Source: Turbatrix aceti (lineage: Eukaryota; Nematoda; Chromadorea; Rhabditida; Panagrolaimidae). From it: a stretch of DNA of 64,000 bases. Positions 22,220-33,595 of this stretch are shown here, piece after piece. The stretch's first letter is position 1. Every line of letters begins with the position of its first letter. Made by a program: the position numbers and the translations under genes. Where the stretch lies: assembly GCA_963969345.1 (NCBI GenBank), contig OZ017768.1, positions 5,480,718 to 5,544,717 of the forward strand, written 5' to 3'. The notes under the pieces were generated by a model. That model was not told where the DNA came from. It searched no databases and was given only the letters and a program-made list of their open reading frames with translations.

Positions 22220-24235
22220 TCATTCCTTGATGACAGCGACGAGGAAGACGAACAGACCGGCGGCTGTCGCGATGACGTCGATGCCGTAGAACTCGAGGAG
22301 GGAGAGTCGCTGGGCGGCTTTTAGCGCGAAATGGTCGCGCTCGGTCGTCGCGAGCCGGAGACGGTGGGCGAGGAGCGCGTGTGGATCCGCCGTTGGCTTG
22401 TCGTTCAGCATCGACGCGAGTTTCCGTGCGTTTTCTGTGTACCTGAAAAAAAAGCATCGTAAAGAAAAAAGCGCAAAAGACCGCCAACCTGTTATCCGTG
22501 AGCAAAAGTTCAATTTTTTCAGCCACGCCATCCGGGCTGAGGTTGAGTTTGTCGAGCTCCTCAGAAAACCCGAAGCGTTTCGCCCGCTTGGCGTTGATGA
22601 ACTGATCAGCGAAAAGCGGCATGAGCACGATGGGGATGCCGGCCTGCGACGCTTCCAGGAAACTGTTGTAGCCGCCGTGCGCGATCAGCAGTTTCGTCTT
22701 TGGGTGCTCTGAAAAAAATATTGTCAGGAAAGCCAGGTGACAACGAACCCACTCATGAGGTCCTTTTGGGGCAGCCACTTGAGCAGGTTGATGTTAGAGT
22801 ATTTGGCAGCCGATGGCACTGGCATTTCCATGCGCCACAGGATCTGGTAGTCGGGGAATCTGCCGAATGCTTCGACGAAACTCGTCTGAAAAAACGAAAT
22901 GAGTACGGAAAGCTCGTTTTTTTGGATAAACGGAACCACCACCAAAAAAAATTATTGCAGGTACCCAAAACCGAAATTCTGGTTTTCGGATACTCGAAAC
23001 CGAATCCGAAAATGTTTTTTTGATGCACCAAAATTTTTTTTTTGTGGTTAAAACCGAAACAGAAAATTTTTTTCGCATACCCGAATCGAATTTTCGGTTC
23101 CGGTTTACAGTTGGGGTACCTGACAACACTGGCCAAAACGCTCAAAACTCACCAGCATACGCTCCGGCATATTAGTCGTGTTGGACACAGTGCCGAGTGA
23201 AAAAATAATAAAACCCTTCGAATCGCGCTTCATTATTTCGTCAATCTCAGCACCGAACGAAGCCTTCGTTTTGCTCGATTTCTTTCCAACCTCGCCCATA
23301 AACGTAATCCCCGTCGGCAACGGCCGGGGAAAGTCGAGGAAACGCTCTCCGTTCACCAACAACACTCGGATGTTCTGCGACAGTTCCCAGAGATCGGGTG
23401 AATCTTGCGAGGGCAGATAGACTGCAAAAAGATGCTCACACCATTTACCGCACGCCTTTGGATTACTCACTTTCTTTGTACATGGCATTTTCGTCGTATA
23501 GCAGGTTCTGGGGCAGATTTACAAAATCCAGGGTGGACAGGTGCCACGCGACGTTGATTATTCTTTCGTAGAAGGACATATCGTCGCCGAAACTCGTGAG
23601 TGGGTGGGGCACGAAGGCGGGGAACGTCCGGAGACCCGATTGAACAGCGGTGAAATCGTAGACCGAAGTGCCGTGCGTGATCCAGACAAGCTTGGATATG
23701 CCAACTTTTTCAGCGATCGCCACAGGGCATAAATCGTGAAAATGCCCGATCGCATGGTCAAATTTAGCTGCGCGGAAGCCGGCAATGATTTCTGGGTCGA
23801 CATCGAGCATCTGCCTGCACGACTCGATGCGCATGTCCTTGAACTCCTGGCCTGTCCACCAGAGATCGTAGGGCTTGCCCTCGTTGAACATCATCGTCTG
23901 GAAGATCTGCAACGGCCCGGGTGGTCATTTGCTGTCCCTGCGCCTATGCGCGACCCTACCGATAATCCCTCAGTTTTCAGACGATCGCTGAAGTGAATAG
24001 ACACCCGGTGCTCACGGACGCCCTTGGGCACGGCGAGGTCCCCGGCGACAACCATGCTCATCTCCATCTGCGTCCAGAGCTGCACTTCGTGGCCCAGTTT
24101 GGTGAGCGTGTCTGCGACGCGGTAGTTGAAGAGGACATGGCTGTTGGTAAAGCCTGGCACGATCTGGAGGATTTTGAGCGCCGAGGCTGTCTGCACCAGC
24201 ACCAGCAGCACGGACAGCACGAGTAGGCGCTGCAT
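22220..24235 (-). CDS. ugt: UDP-glucuronosyltransferase (UGT)
   Basis: UGTs conjugate lipophilic compounds with a sugar from UDP-sugar in the ER lumen. Six exons, 24235-23960, 23906-23471, 23421-23153, 22885-22753, 22708-22489 and 22442-22220, join in phase to 518 residues. Signal peptide 1-19. The N-terminal acceptor domain has VPGFTNSH with the catalytic His at 33 and an acidic partner in the FHDLCP region near 150. The donor domain has FIIFSLGTVSNTT, LKWLPQKDLM and the UGT signature KTKLLIAHGGYNSFLEASQAGIPIVLMP with HGGYNS near 382. A C-terminal membrane segment (about 494-513) is followed by a very short tail ending VIKE. Intron 3 carries a repeat. The stop lies 10 bp from that of the zinc transporter. 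Confidence 0.95.
22960..23133. mobile_element. truncated GGGTACC-family repeat in UGT intron 3
   Basis: Repeated AAACCGAAA and TTTTCGGTT words with GGTACC at both ends. The right terminus reads GGGGTACCTGACAACACTG, matching the CAGTGxTGTCGGGTACC end seen at 51629. The left end lacks that terminus, so the copy appears truncated. Confidence 0.45.
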
Positions 24236-24764
24236 CGTCGGACAACAGGAAGAGGAGTGCGAGACGACAACGATAGCGACGACTGATTGATATCTCGGTC
24301 AGGTAGCCAGGTAGGTGGGCTGGGCCGACATTGAAACAAAACAATGGCCAGGACGGGCAGCAACAGACACCCGCGCAGGTACGCATGCATGCATGATCGC
24401 GAGCAAACTGAATTTTGCAACAAGCCTGTCCAGGTAGTTTTTGCGCACCTTTTCTGCGCACCGCTCAACTACGAACTACAGGGGGCGTAAAACCCGTTTT
24501 AGTTTGCACGTCGTCGTCCGATCGGTGATGTCTGTCTCCGAACTCACATGGCGTAAGAATATTCGGTCAGGTTGCTGTTAAAAATGGGCCACCCGAGAGG
24601 ACACAAAAAATGATGATAAATGCTGCAGACAGACTCTTGCACTTTTACGAACGAGGCTACAGCCTTCAAAACAAATCAGAAGAAAAAAAACTGTCAACTG
24701 TTAAAGTACATGAATTCTGTTTAAATTCAAGAAACTCAGTTGAATCATATTATATGTACATACA
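24236..24764. promoter_or_regulatory. upstream region of the UGT gene
   Basis: No gene seen. The part near 24236-24480 should contain the UGT promoter. The right end, 24752-24764, is one copy of the 13-bp direct repeat that flanks the retrotransposon. Confidence 0.35.
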
Positions 24765-25395
24765 CAGTCTTCATTCTTGCACGCCTAGCGGACGGTCGGT
24801 TTTATTCCGCCTCTCCTGTCCGCGACAGCAGCTTGCGCTCGCGATCGCATTCGGGAAGCAGCGCAAGTGTGAGAATTGAAAGCGCCGTTTGACACCCGGG
24901 CTGGCCACCCTGTCAAACGTAGGCTAAAAAAAATGTCTAGATTCCGGCTCAGCGTCGCTACCATCAACGCACGCTCACTGCTGACGGATTTTGAAGAGGC
25001 CATTCGCAAAACGCTGACGACGTCGTTCTTTTCTCCCACACTGGCGAAGAACTTCAGGAAATGCTGTCGGATATGGCCATCATCTGCAAGGACGTCGGAC
25101 TGGAAGTCAACGTCAAGAAGACGCAGTGGATGGTACAGAAATGGCGGGATCAGCGACCTATCTCCTCCGAACTTCTCCTCAAGGACATCGAGGACGATTT
25201 CGAGCTCTCCTCCACTTTACGCTGGGTCGATTCGCTCAACTCGGTGTTCAACAAGACGAAAACCAGACCACAGCAACGATGGGAAGAAGAAATCGCGCCC
25301 AAAACGAATCGAGACATTTACACCTACGTGGACATCATTTGTGCCTCCTAACATCTGGTCTAATGATAACTAACCACTGAGTAATGGTGAAATAA
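24765..25395 (+). mobile_element. internally deleted non-LTR retrotransposon, 631 bp
   Basis: Three coding remnants survive in order. Near 24934-25005 is an endonuclease-like N-terminus (SRFRLSVATINARSLLTD). From about 25016 comes a reverse-transcriptase core (ADDVVLFSHTGEELQEMLSDM, then VGLEVNVKKTQWM) with the catalytic ADD. Finally a C-terminal tail (TRPQQRWEEEIAPKTNRDIY) runs to a stop at 25349. Large parts between them are missing and the frame shifts between the first two. The 3' end (GTGGACATCATTTGTGCC onward to GAAATAA) recurs at 13686-13754. An exact 13-bp direct repeat, ATATGTACATACA, flanks the unit at 24752-24764 and 25396-25408. This is a deletion derivative of an RTE-like endonuclease/RT element and cannot move by itself. 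Confidence 0.85.
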
Positions 25396-25408
25396 ATATG
25401 TACATACA

Positions 25409-25844
25409 TAGTTCAGGTGCATTTGTCGTCCTCAAAAGTTTTGCGCATGCGCCGAGGTTTACGACCCGACTCCCGATCTATCTATCGATCGGAAGGTGAA
25501 GAAAGGTGCATCACAGATTTGACATCAGACTACGTCGGGCAAAGGGGCTTTCAACAGAGGAAAAACTCGCGCTGGCAGTCCCTCACAAGAAGGAGAAGAA
25601 GAAGGGAGCACAAAAACGTGGGTGCGCGCGCCAAAACAGACAAGCGATAACCGATGTGATGCCCGATGTCTGAGTTCTCGAAGACCGTCCCCGAAGAAAA
25701 AACAGCCAGCGTGAGGGCACGTCGCCTGATCGATGCCGGGACTTGCGTGCGTGCCCTGCCGCAAGAGGGGACGCATAACACGCCGGCCACGCGTTGCTGA
25801 TCGGTTGTCCCGCTCGATTTGTCATCATCCCGCTGCCATCGGCG
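25409..25844. promoter_or_regulatory. upstream region of the LDL-receptor-repeat gene
   Basis: No coding sequence recognised. The stretch lies between the retrotransposon and the start codon at 25845 and should contain the promoter. An earlier in-frame start is not excluded, because the frame stays open upstream of 25845. Confidence 0.35.
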
Positions 25845-27984
25845 ATGTCCCTCCGCGATGAAGCATCCATGGGTCGTAAGGGGTCGTACGACTTTGAAGT
25901 GAGTTTCCCGACTTTCCAGAATTTTTTCTGATGTCCAGGATGATTTCATGTTTTTTTTCAGGAAGAGCCCCTTCAGCCCGTCAACATCAATCGCCTGAAC
26001 TCGGTCGGCGAGGTGGTGCCGCCCCCGCCGAAGAATGATTCGCAGCACTCGTTGCTCAATGGCCTGGAGCGTTCGTCCATGCGGAACCCCGGCATGGAGC
26101 GTTCCATGCGCAACCCCGGCATGGAGCGATCCTCGATGCACAACTCCGGCATCGATCCGTCCTGCCACACGATCAACGAAGTGCCGTAAGTTGTTTTTTT
26201 TGTGCCGGCGGGTCTGTTAAACCAGCGGGGGCTCTACAGGTCCATGTCCATACGAAGCTCGCGCCGCCGGCTCTCTGAGCGCCCCATCACTGCGCAGAGA
26301 GGGTTCGCGTCGGTCAGCGTCATCCTCTGCCTCGCAATTATCTTCCTCTGCATCGTGCTTCTCACGCCCGTCGTCTACTACGTCTTCCTCAAGACCGCCA
26401 CCAGTGCGGAGCTCGAGGGGGAGAACACGTTCGACAGGTGGCCAGATGAGAAACTCGGCACCATGCTACAGCCTGCTATTTTCGAGAAATACATGTTACC
26501 TGAACAGATGTCTCTCTGCAAGGGCATGGGCTTCTCCTGCGCGGGTCAACCCTCGTTCATCATCGGTCTCAACCAGCTCTGCGACGGTCATCCGGACTGC
26601 CCGGATGGCTCGGACGAGAGCAACTGCAAACGCTGCGCCACCACCTTCCACTGTCCTTCTTCCAACAACCGGACGCTGCTCTGTCTCCGTGGCTCGGCCC
26701 TCTGCGACGGCGTTCAGCAGTGCAACGACGGCTCCGACGAGGCTAAATACTGCCGCAGTCAATGCCGCACCGGCGAAGTCCAATGCCCTGGCAGCCGGAT
26801 GTGCGTGCCGACAAACATGGTCTGCGATGGGGATTCTCACTGCCGCGACGATTTCGACGAGATGAACTGCGATGGAAAGTGCAAGAACGGCGCTGTCTGG
26901 TGCGCGTCCCGGAAACGCTGTGTTGCTCCCTTCAAGCGCTGCGACGGAATCAAAGACTGCCCGGATGGCAGCGATGAGGCCGAATGCACTTGCCGCGACT
27001 GCGCCAGCACCTCGGTCGCCCTCTGCCCTGTCGATGACGACGCCGGTAAGGGCATGTGCATGCTCCGCTCACAGATCTGCGATGGCGTCAAGGACTGCCC
27101 CGACGGACAGGACGAGATGCGGTGTCCCGGATCGTGCAGCCTGACCGGCGAGCCTCTAATCTACAGCGGGGAGACGGTCAAGTGCGCTGACAATAAGGAA
27201 TACCCTCTGGCCTATGCGTGCAGCGGTCTCGTCAAGGAGTGCGACGGATTCTGCAAGTCCTGCGTCGAGGAAGTTGCTTTCAACTGCGGTGAGAAGTGCA
27301 TCAGCAGACAGAAGGTTTGTTTTGGCTGTTTTTTGATGGGTCTCACCACGATTTTTACAATATTTGCACAATTTTTTGCAAATAGAAATTTTTTGGCTCT
27401 CACCGCGATTTTTTTAAATTGTTTGTAAACAGTAATTTTCCGGGTCTCACCACGTTTTTTTTGTTTTTTAGGTCTGCGACGGCGCAGTTGACTGCAAAAA
27501 CGGCAAAGACGAATCCGACTGCGAATGCCGCTCCACGTCGTTCCGCTGCCCGACCAAAGCTGGTGCCAACTTTGTCAAGTGCATTGCCAAGAACCGCATC
27601 TGCGATGGCTTCCCCGACTGCGCGCACGGCGAAGACGAGTTGAACTGCAAAACCTGCAACGGCGGAGGCTTCCACTGCGTGACCGACAAAAAGTGCATCC
27701 CGAACACCCAGGTCTGCGACGGCGTCAATCACTGCAAAGACGGCACCGACGAGATCAACTGCACATGCGAAAGTGAGTTTTTGAAAATTTTTAATTTATC
27801 CGCGATCATTCGTGTCTTTCTTTCAGCCTGCGAGCGCAACCCGGAACCCATGTACATGTGCGAGAAGTCGAGCAACTGCATCCGTCGTGACCAGGCATGC
27901 GGGCCGTACTCTACCTGCCAGGAGCCGACGACCGCCGACAAGGTCTACTGTGCCGCGAAGCGGAAGCCCATCACCTTCTTCTAG
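25845..27984 (+). CDS. egg-1: type II membrane protein with eight LDL-receptor class A repeats, EGG-1/EGG-2-like
   Basis: Five exons, 25845-25898, 25962-26185, 26240-27314, 27472-27772 and 27827-27984, give 603 residues. Residues 1-116 are cytoplasmic and include a tandem ERS(S)MRNPGM repeat. One membrane segment lies at about 117-143 (VSVILCLAIIFLCIVLL) with no signal peptide, so the C-terminus is outside. The ectodomain has eight canonical LDLa repeats, each with six Cys and a CDG...DC.DG.DE.NC calcium site, plus one degenerate Cys-rich unit between repeats 5 and 6. C. elegans EGG-1 and EGG-2 are type II oocyte proteins with eight LDLa repeats, needed for sperm-egg interaction. The matching topology and repeat number make an orthologue likely, but other LDLa proteins are possible. 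A poly(A) signal, AATAAA, lies at 28110-28115. Confidence 0.85.
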
Positions 27985-28849
27985 GCCCCCCCAAAGGACC
28001 GCAATCTTGTGCAATAACTCGCAACGATCCGTATATATAACCACCTAATCTGATCAACTGTTGAAACCACTCTGTGACATCTTTTCTCGCTAATACACGC
28101 ATTCGAATTAATAAACACGTCTGACGTCGGTGGATCGATCTTTTCTGATACGCGATCGGGAAGGAATACTACGTTCGGGGGTTTGTTCGTTCGTTGTCAT
28201 CGTCGGCCTCTTGTCTAATCAGCATCGGTCGGTCTCTTCGCAAAACCGACCCCTGTTTTGTTCGTTTGCGATAGATAATGTCAGTCGTCCGAGCAAAGTT
28301 AAACCGGGTTGTCGCTTGATTACGCTCGACTGACCGATACCGCGAAACGGACGGAGAAATCGGTATCGGTCGCCATTTGCTTGCTGTTGCTCACATCGGA
28401 GTGAGCTGCGGTCAAGCTGTTTTCCGGCAGCTTAGTTAGCCGTCAAAGTTCATTTTCACCTTATTAGGAGCGTTGTGCGTGTTTTTCCCAAAACTTCCGG
28501 ATACCCGACTCGAACCTGGATTTTCTGGTTCCCGATCTGAAAAACCCGCATTTTTTGTGCTCAAAAAAGATAATTGCTTCATTCATTCAAATTTTCTGAA
28601 TTCAGTGTATTTCTGTTTCAAAAACAAAAATGAAACATTTTTCTTTGTTTTTTGAAAGAAAATTTACATTTTGAAGAAAATTTGTGTTTTTTTGGGGTTT
28701 TCGATTACTCAAAACCCAAAATTTCGTGTCCCGACCAGAAAAACCAAAATTTCGGGTCGGGAACCCAAAAATACGGGTTTTACGGTTTTTCACTGTCACA
28801 GAAGCCTTTCACCTTTTTTTTACCCTCCCAATAATTTTCAGACCAAAAA
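27985..28849. repeat. intergenic region with a GGGTACC/CCCGA-family repeat
   Basis: Positions 28110-28115 are the AATAAA of the upstream gene. About 28490-28790 is a diverged member of the repeat seen in NAA20 intron 3, with matching interior words and CCCGA/TCGGG runs near each end. TAATTTTCAG, ending at 28841 just before the P5C-reductase ATG, looks like a splice or trans-splice acceptor. No gene seen. Confidence 0.45.
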
Positions 28850-29771
28850 ATGACCCGAATCGGTTTCATCGGCGCTGGCAAAATGGCGCAAGCCCTGACG
28901 CGGGGCCTGATCAAGTCCGGCCGCTACGAAGCGGCCAACATCATCGCCTCTTCGCCCAAGAGCGACACCGGTCTCCTCGAGGAGGTGAAGGCGCTGGGCA
29001 TCCACACGACCCACGACAACGCCCAGGTCGCAGCAAATTCTGACGTGCTCGTGTTCGCGGTCAAGCCGAACCACGTGAGCAAGGTGGCCTCGGAGGTGGC
29101 GTCGATCCTGCGCCGCGACCAGCTGGTTATCTCGATTGCGATGGGCATCACGATCCGGTATATTGAATCTCTGCTTCCCAGCAAGTCTCGCGTCGTCCGG
29201 GTCATGCCAAACACGCCGGTCGTCGTCGGCAGCGGCGCCAGCGCTTATTCCATGGGCAGCGCGTGCCTCGATGGGGATTCCCAGCTCGTGCATGACTTTT
29301 TCAGCACTGTGGGCTTTGCTGTGGAAGTCCCGGAGGTGCACATTGATCCTGTCACCGGGTTGAGCGGTTCGGGACCGAGTTATGTAAGTTAGAAAAGTTT
29401 ACCGGGCGATTAAACAAAAATTTTTGGTTTTTACTAAAAAAAAAGCTCCATTTCAGCTCTTCAGCGTCGTAGAAGGCCTGGCCGACGGTGGCGTCAAGCA
29501 GGGCCTGCCCCGGGACCTCGCAATCAAACTCGCGGCCCACACGCTCCTCGGCGCGGCCCGGATGATCCTCGAGACCGGCCGCCATCCCGCTGTCCTCAAG
29601 GAAGAGGTCCAGAGCCCCGCAGGCTCGACCGTCTACGGCATCCACGAACTCGAGCGTGGCGGATTCAAGGGACTGCTCATCAACGCGGTAGAAGCGGCTT
29701 CCGAGCGATCCAAGGCCATCGGCGACCAGGCACAGCCCCGCCAGCTGCTCTACAGAAACACTGAACTGTAA
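28850..29771 (+). CDS. pyrroline-5-carboxylate reductase
   Basis: P5C reductase reduces pyrroline-5-carboxylate to proline with NAD(P)H, the last step of proline synthesis. Two exons, 28850-29383 and 29457-29771, give 282 residues, normal for the family. The N-terminal Rossmann fold starts at once with RIGFIGAGKMAQAL (residues 3-16). Further matches are FAVKPNHV, SIAMGITI, RVMPNTPVVVGSGASAY and the dimer-domain signature region from SPAGSTVYGIHELERGG to the C-terminus, after TGLSGSGPSY at the end of exon 1. No mitochondrial targeting peptide precedes the Rossmann motif, so the product is probably cytosolic. The start follows an acceptor-like TTTTCAG by eight bases, consistent with trans-splicing. 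AATAAA occurs at 29966. Confidence 0.96.
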
Positions 29772-30109
29772 ATTGAGTTGCACTGTTTTCCCCTCAGGAC
29801 ACCCCCCCCCCCTGCTCCGTGTTGCCGAATGAACGATGGCTTTCAGATTGACTTTTATATTCAGATTTCAGAGAAAACGATGATGAAGCCGCGTGTTAGC
29901 ATGCACCGTTACAATGTAACCAACCTTGACAAATTCCGGCGGCATAAGCTACCGTAACGTGCCGGAATAAAACAGACACCGAAAAAAAAAGAATTTTTTT
30001 CGAAAGTATAATATAAGACAAACCAAAATCCAAATTTATAGAAAACAAGATACTCACACAGCGAAAATTGGATTTAGAATGCAACCGTAATCGTTTCCTC
30101 GACGCATGT

Positions 30110-31604
30110 CTAAGTTTCCATATGAGAGTCACTTTTGATGATTTCATCGTGCAAAACAGCGCCAATTTCGAGGAGAGCCAGGTATTCTGATCCTCCGTCA
30201 ACGAGGTGATGATTGACGAGCTGAAAAAAACCGCACATGATTGTAAAAATAATCACCGTAAACTAACCCCCAGTTTTTTGAACACCTTGGTTTTCGACTG
30301 AGTCCGGAGATCACCGCGACCCATGATGTAGTCCACGAGCTGCTCGATGAGGCCCTGAACGTTGTAACTCGCGCGGTTCAGTTCGTTTACGAGATTCTGA
30401 GTGAGTGTGAAGTCAAACTCGGCACAGGTCTCGTAGAAGCGTTTGATGACGTCATCTGGGACGTGTCCACTCACTTCCTGGACGTCGTCGAGGGAGATGT
30501 GTTTGCCGAAGACGCTCAGCGACTGGAGCACGGTGATTGACTTTCGCAGATCGCCGTTTGTCAGGTTGACGAGTTCGTTGAGCGCGTCATCGTCGATTGA
30601 AACCTTTTCTTGCTCAGCGATGAATTTCAGCCTAAAAATAGTTTGCAATATTTTTTTCGACAAATCGAGCAAACGCGATCATTTTTGACTGTGTTCGCAC
30701 GAACGAACATCAAAAACATTTTTGTTTATGAATTGTGCAAAAATTTTGCTCCTCCGAGTAGAAAAAATGAAAAATTAGGTAGTCCACGTTTTTTTCATCT
30801 GTTCGCGAACAAGCACGAACGTTCGCCCAACCCTGAGTAAGACTCACCGTTTGAGCTGCGTGTCGGTAGTCAGAGGCTTGAACCGAAACTTGGCGCATCT
30901 CGAAGTCAGGGGCTCGATGATTCGCGAGACGTAGTTGCAGATGATAAAAAATCGAGTGCTACACGACTCTGTCTCCATTGTGCGACGAAGCGCCGCCTGC
31001 GCAGGTCCAGTCATGGCGTCAGCTTCGTCCAGAATGATCACCCGCAGTCCCGGAATCCTGGCATTCGCGTGATGAGTTGCCACGGCCTGTTTCGCAAAGT
31101 TTTTGATCTAAAAAAAGTTATCGTTAATAAAATCCGACAGTTATACTCACTCACCCGACCACGAACGACATCGATACCCCGCTCGTCGGAAGCATTCAGC
31201 TCCAAAACACGATCCTTGTAGGCCTCGACGGTTTTGAACATCTGTCGACAGAGCGCGACTGCTGCCGAGGTTTTTCCTGTGCCAGGAGGGCCGTAGAAAA
31301 GCATGTTCGGCAGCTAAAACAGCCCAAATAAATTCCAAACAGCCAAATAAACAGCAAACTCACGTCAACGCCAGAGAGACACTTCTGGAGGACAGAAACG
31401 ACTTCGTCCTGGTAAACAACATCGTCGACTTTTCTCGGACGGCTGAAAAAGGAACAAAGATTCTTTGAACCTCCGAAAACGAAGAAAAACTCACTATTTC
31501 TCGACCCAAGGCACAGCTTCGAGGTAGTCGGGTTTTTTGGGCTTGCCGGATTCAGCGGAACTAGATCCGGGATCCCGAGGGGCAAAAAACGAGTTCACAA
31601 CCAT
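30110..31604 (-). CDS. rfc-4: replication factor C subunit 4 (clamp-loader ATPase)
   Basis: RFC4 is one of the small ATPase subunits of the clamp loader that opens PCNA and places it on primed DNA in the nucleus. Six exons, 31604-31495, 31442-31364, 31313-31155, 31107-30848, 30631-30268 and 30220-30110, join to 360 residues (human 363). Motifs: [21 protein letters not shown], Walker A GPPGTGKT (71-78), [13 protein letters not shown], Walker B VIILDEAD (139-146), [24 protein letters not shown] with the SRC arginine finger, and NGDLRKSI in the lid. The first residues resemble the RFC4 N-terminus. The ATG lies 196 bp past the stop of the LIM gene on the same strand. Intron 4 holds a transposon fragment. 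Confidence 0.96.
30650..30838. mobile_element. GGGCGAAC-family fragment in RFC4 intron 4
   Basis: The right end, read on the minus strand, is CAGGGTTGGGCGAACGTTCG. The interior has GTTCGCACGAACGAAC and GTTCGCGAACAAGC words. The left end is unclear. It lies wholly inside the intron between exons 4 and 5. Confidence 0.5.
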
Positions 31605-31758
31605 TATGAAGAGCCAAACAATCGCCACTAAAGCCCGCCAGTTTTTTCAAAAAAAAATGTTCAACACCCGCGCGAACATCTTAGGCGCACGTTGCGCGCA
31701 CAACACACAAAAAACATCGGTGCCCGTTTGCGCGTTTGAAAATTAAATTGTATGCAAT

Positions 31759-31764
31759 TTTATT
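31759..31764 (-). terminator. polyadenylation signal of the LIM-domain gene
   Basis: AATAAA on the minus strand, 37 nt past the LIM-gene stop and about 155 nt before the RFC4 start codon. Confidence 0.55.
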
Positions 31765-31800
31765 GAGACTGTGAAAGGTGAAACGATGGGATAAAACGTG

Positions 31801-33595
31801 TTACGGAGAGTACTTGTCCCGAGGAGAGAACAACTGCTTGTGCGGTTGGTTAGGAGGCGTTGGCGGGGATGTGTTGACCGGCGTTACTTTGTTCTTTATT
31901 CCCGGTGGCGTCAACGACGTCTGCTGAAGCCACGACTCCTGCTTCGTCAGCGATGGCTGCGTCGTCAATGACGTCTGCGTAGGCGAAGACAGCATCTGCG
32001 TCAGCGATTCCGTGTTCTGCGTTGGTGCCGTTATCACCTGGGTGGACGTCGTTGTGACTTGTGTGAACGATTCCGTCTGAACGGCGGGTGGTGGTGTTTG
32101 GGGTGAAGCAGGTGTCGGAGTCATCGTAGGTGGTTCGTTCGCGCTGGGAATAACTTTAATCACGAACGGAGAGGTTGCTGGCAATTTTGTGGGGGGTGGC
32201 GGCGTTTTTGGTTCCTGCGCGGCTGCCGAAGTCGGTTGCGCGGTCGTCGATGCAGGTTGCGCGGCCGCCGACGGTGCCGGGGTAGACGCGGATGCCGCCG
32301 ACACCGCCGGGGTCGGCACTGACTTTTCTGCCTTTGCCGGCTCCTTGGAAGGGGGGGAGTGGGGCGGAGTGGTGGCAGGTCCCGTCGCGAAGTCCATGAA
32401 TTGATCGAGATCGCCTGGAATAGAGATTGTCCCAGACGACAGATGATCCACTGGAGGCGTCGCATCGGGATTCGACGGTTTGGACGGCGGTGTAGGCGAC
32501 GGCTTCCCGGCTAACCTCGAGAAGAATTCATTTTTAGGCGGCGAAGAGAGGTTCTCGGTGGACAACACAGGCGGCGGGGTGCCAAAGACCGTTGGCGGGG
32601 TCGTAGTGGATTGCGATGTTGATGAATCCGAAACCGCCTGCAAGGACAACAACGTCACCTGTCTGGGAAAGAACGTGGTCAAAAATCATCGCAATGAATA
32701 AAATTTAAAAATCGTTTTGGTTTTGTTCGTTTGGAAACGAACAAAAAACGCTGTTCGCCGTTTTTTTCAGAAACTCACAGCAATCTGGGGAGGACTCGGA
32801 ACCGTGACGGCGGTTGATGACGGGTTGTACAGGTCGACGACCCGGAGGTAAAAGCAGTCAATGTCAAAGAATCGCCGGTTGTGGAAGATGTGTTTGCCCT
32901 CGGGGAAGGGCCCCCCACAGCGGGCACACGTGAAGCAGGCCGCGTGGACGCGCCGGCCGTTGACTTCTATACAGCGCGTGAAGAATGGCGTCTGGCAGAC
33001 CACGCAATTGCCATTCTCGGTTTCCAGGTGACAGTCGTAGCAGTAGTACTGCTGACTTTTCTCCACAAAAGGCGTCTGGGAAGCCCAGAAACTCGTCCCG
33101 CACTGACAACAGGTCAGGTGGTCTTTGTGGAACACGCCGAACGTCGTCTCATACACATTGCCCTGAAAACGGAAAAAAAAAGGTATTTTTATACGCTCGC
33201 GCGTACAAAACACCTGGATGCAATTTACCAACCTTTTTCACATCACTGTCCGTGATCGCCTTATCGCAGTGTTTGCAGAGAAACCTCCATCTCGAACTTT
33301 TTTTCCTCCCAGAGTGCTTGCCCCGGCGCCCCCCCACCGGCCCCGGACAGGTGTCATCCAAGACCAGGGGGTGCTGCTTCGGTGCCCGTCTTCCGCTCCG
33401 CGCCCACGCAGCAGCCTTTGCGAATTCGTGGTGCGTGAACGCAGTCACGATAGCCGCGCGGACCTTCGTGGAATCGCCCCGCGCCAAAAAGTTCTGTGCT
33501 GTTTTAGTCGAAGAACAAACCGACATGCCGTCGTTGGTGGCCGTCGAGCACTCCGACGTCGCCGGCGTCAGCATCGTGCGAGTGATTTTGGCCAT
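31801..33595 (-). CDS. two-LIM-domain protein with a Pro/Ser/Thr-rich C-terminal tail
   Basis: Three exons, 33595-33233, 33162-32779 and 32637-31801, give 527 residues. Residues 1-106 are basic with no clear domain. LIM1 spans about 107-165 (CKHC, then HLTCCQC, YYCYDC). LIM2 spans about 174-224 (CVVC, then HAACFTCARC, then IDC). Each LIM domain binds two zinc ions and mediates protein contacts. The remaining ~280 residues are low-complexity, rich in Pro, Thr, Ser and Ala, with no LIM or homeodomain. This suggests an adaptor or cytoskeletal LIM protein rather than a LIM-homeobox factor, but I cannot assign a subfamily. The exon 3 start is ambiguous: acceptors at 32637 and 32664 are both in frame. 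Intron 2 (32778-32638) contains a GTTCG/CGAAC fragment. Confidence 0.85.
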
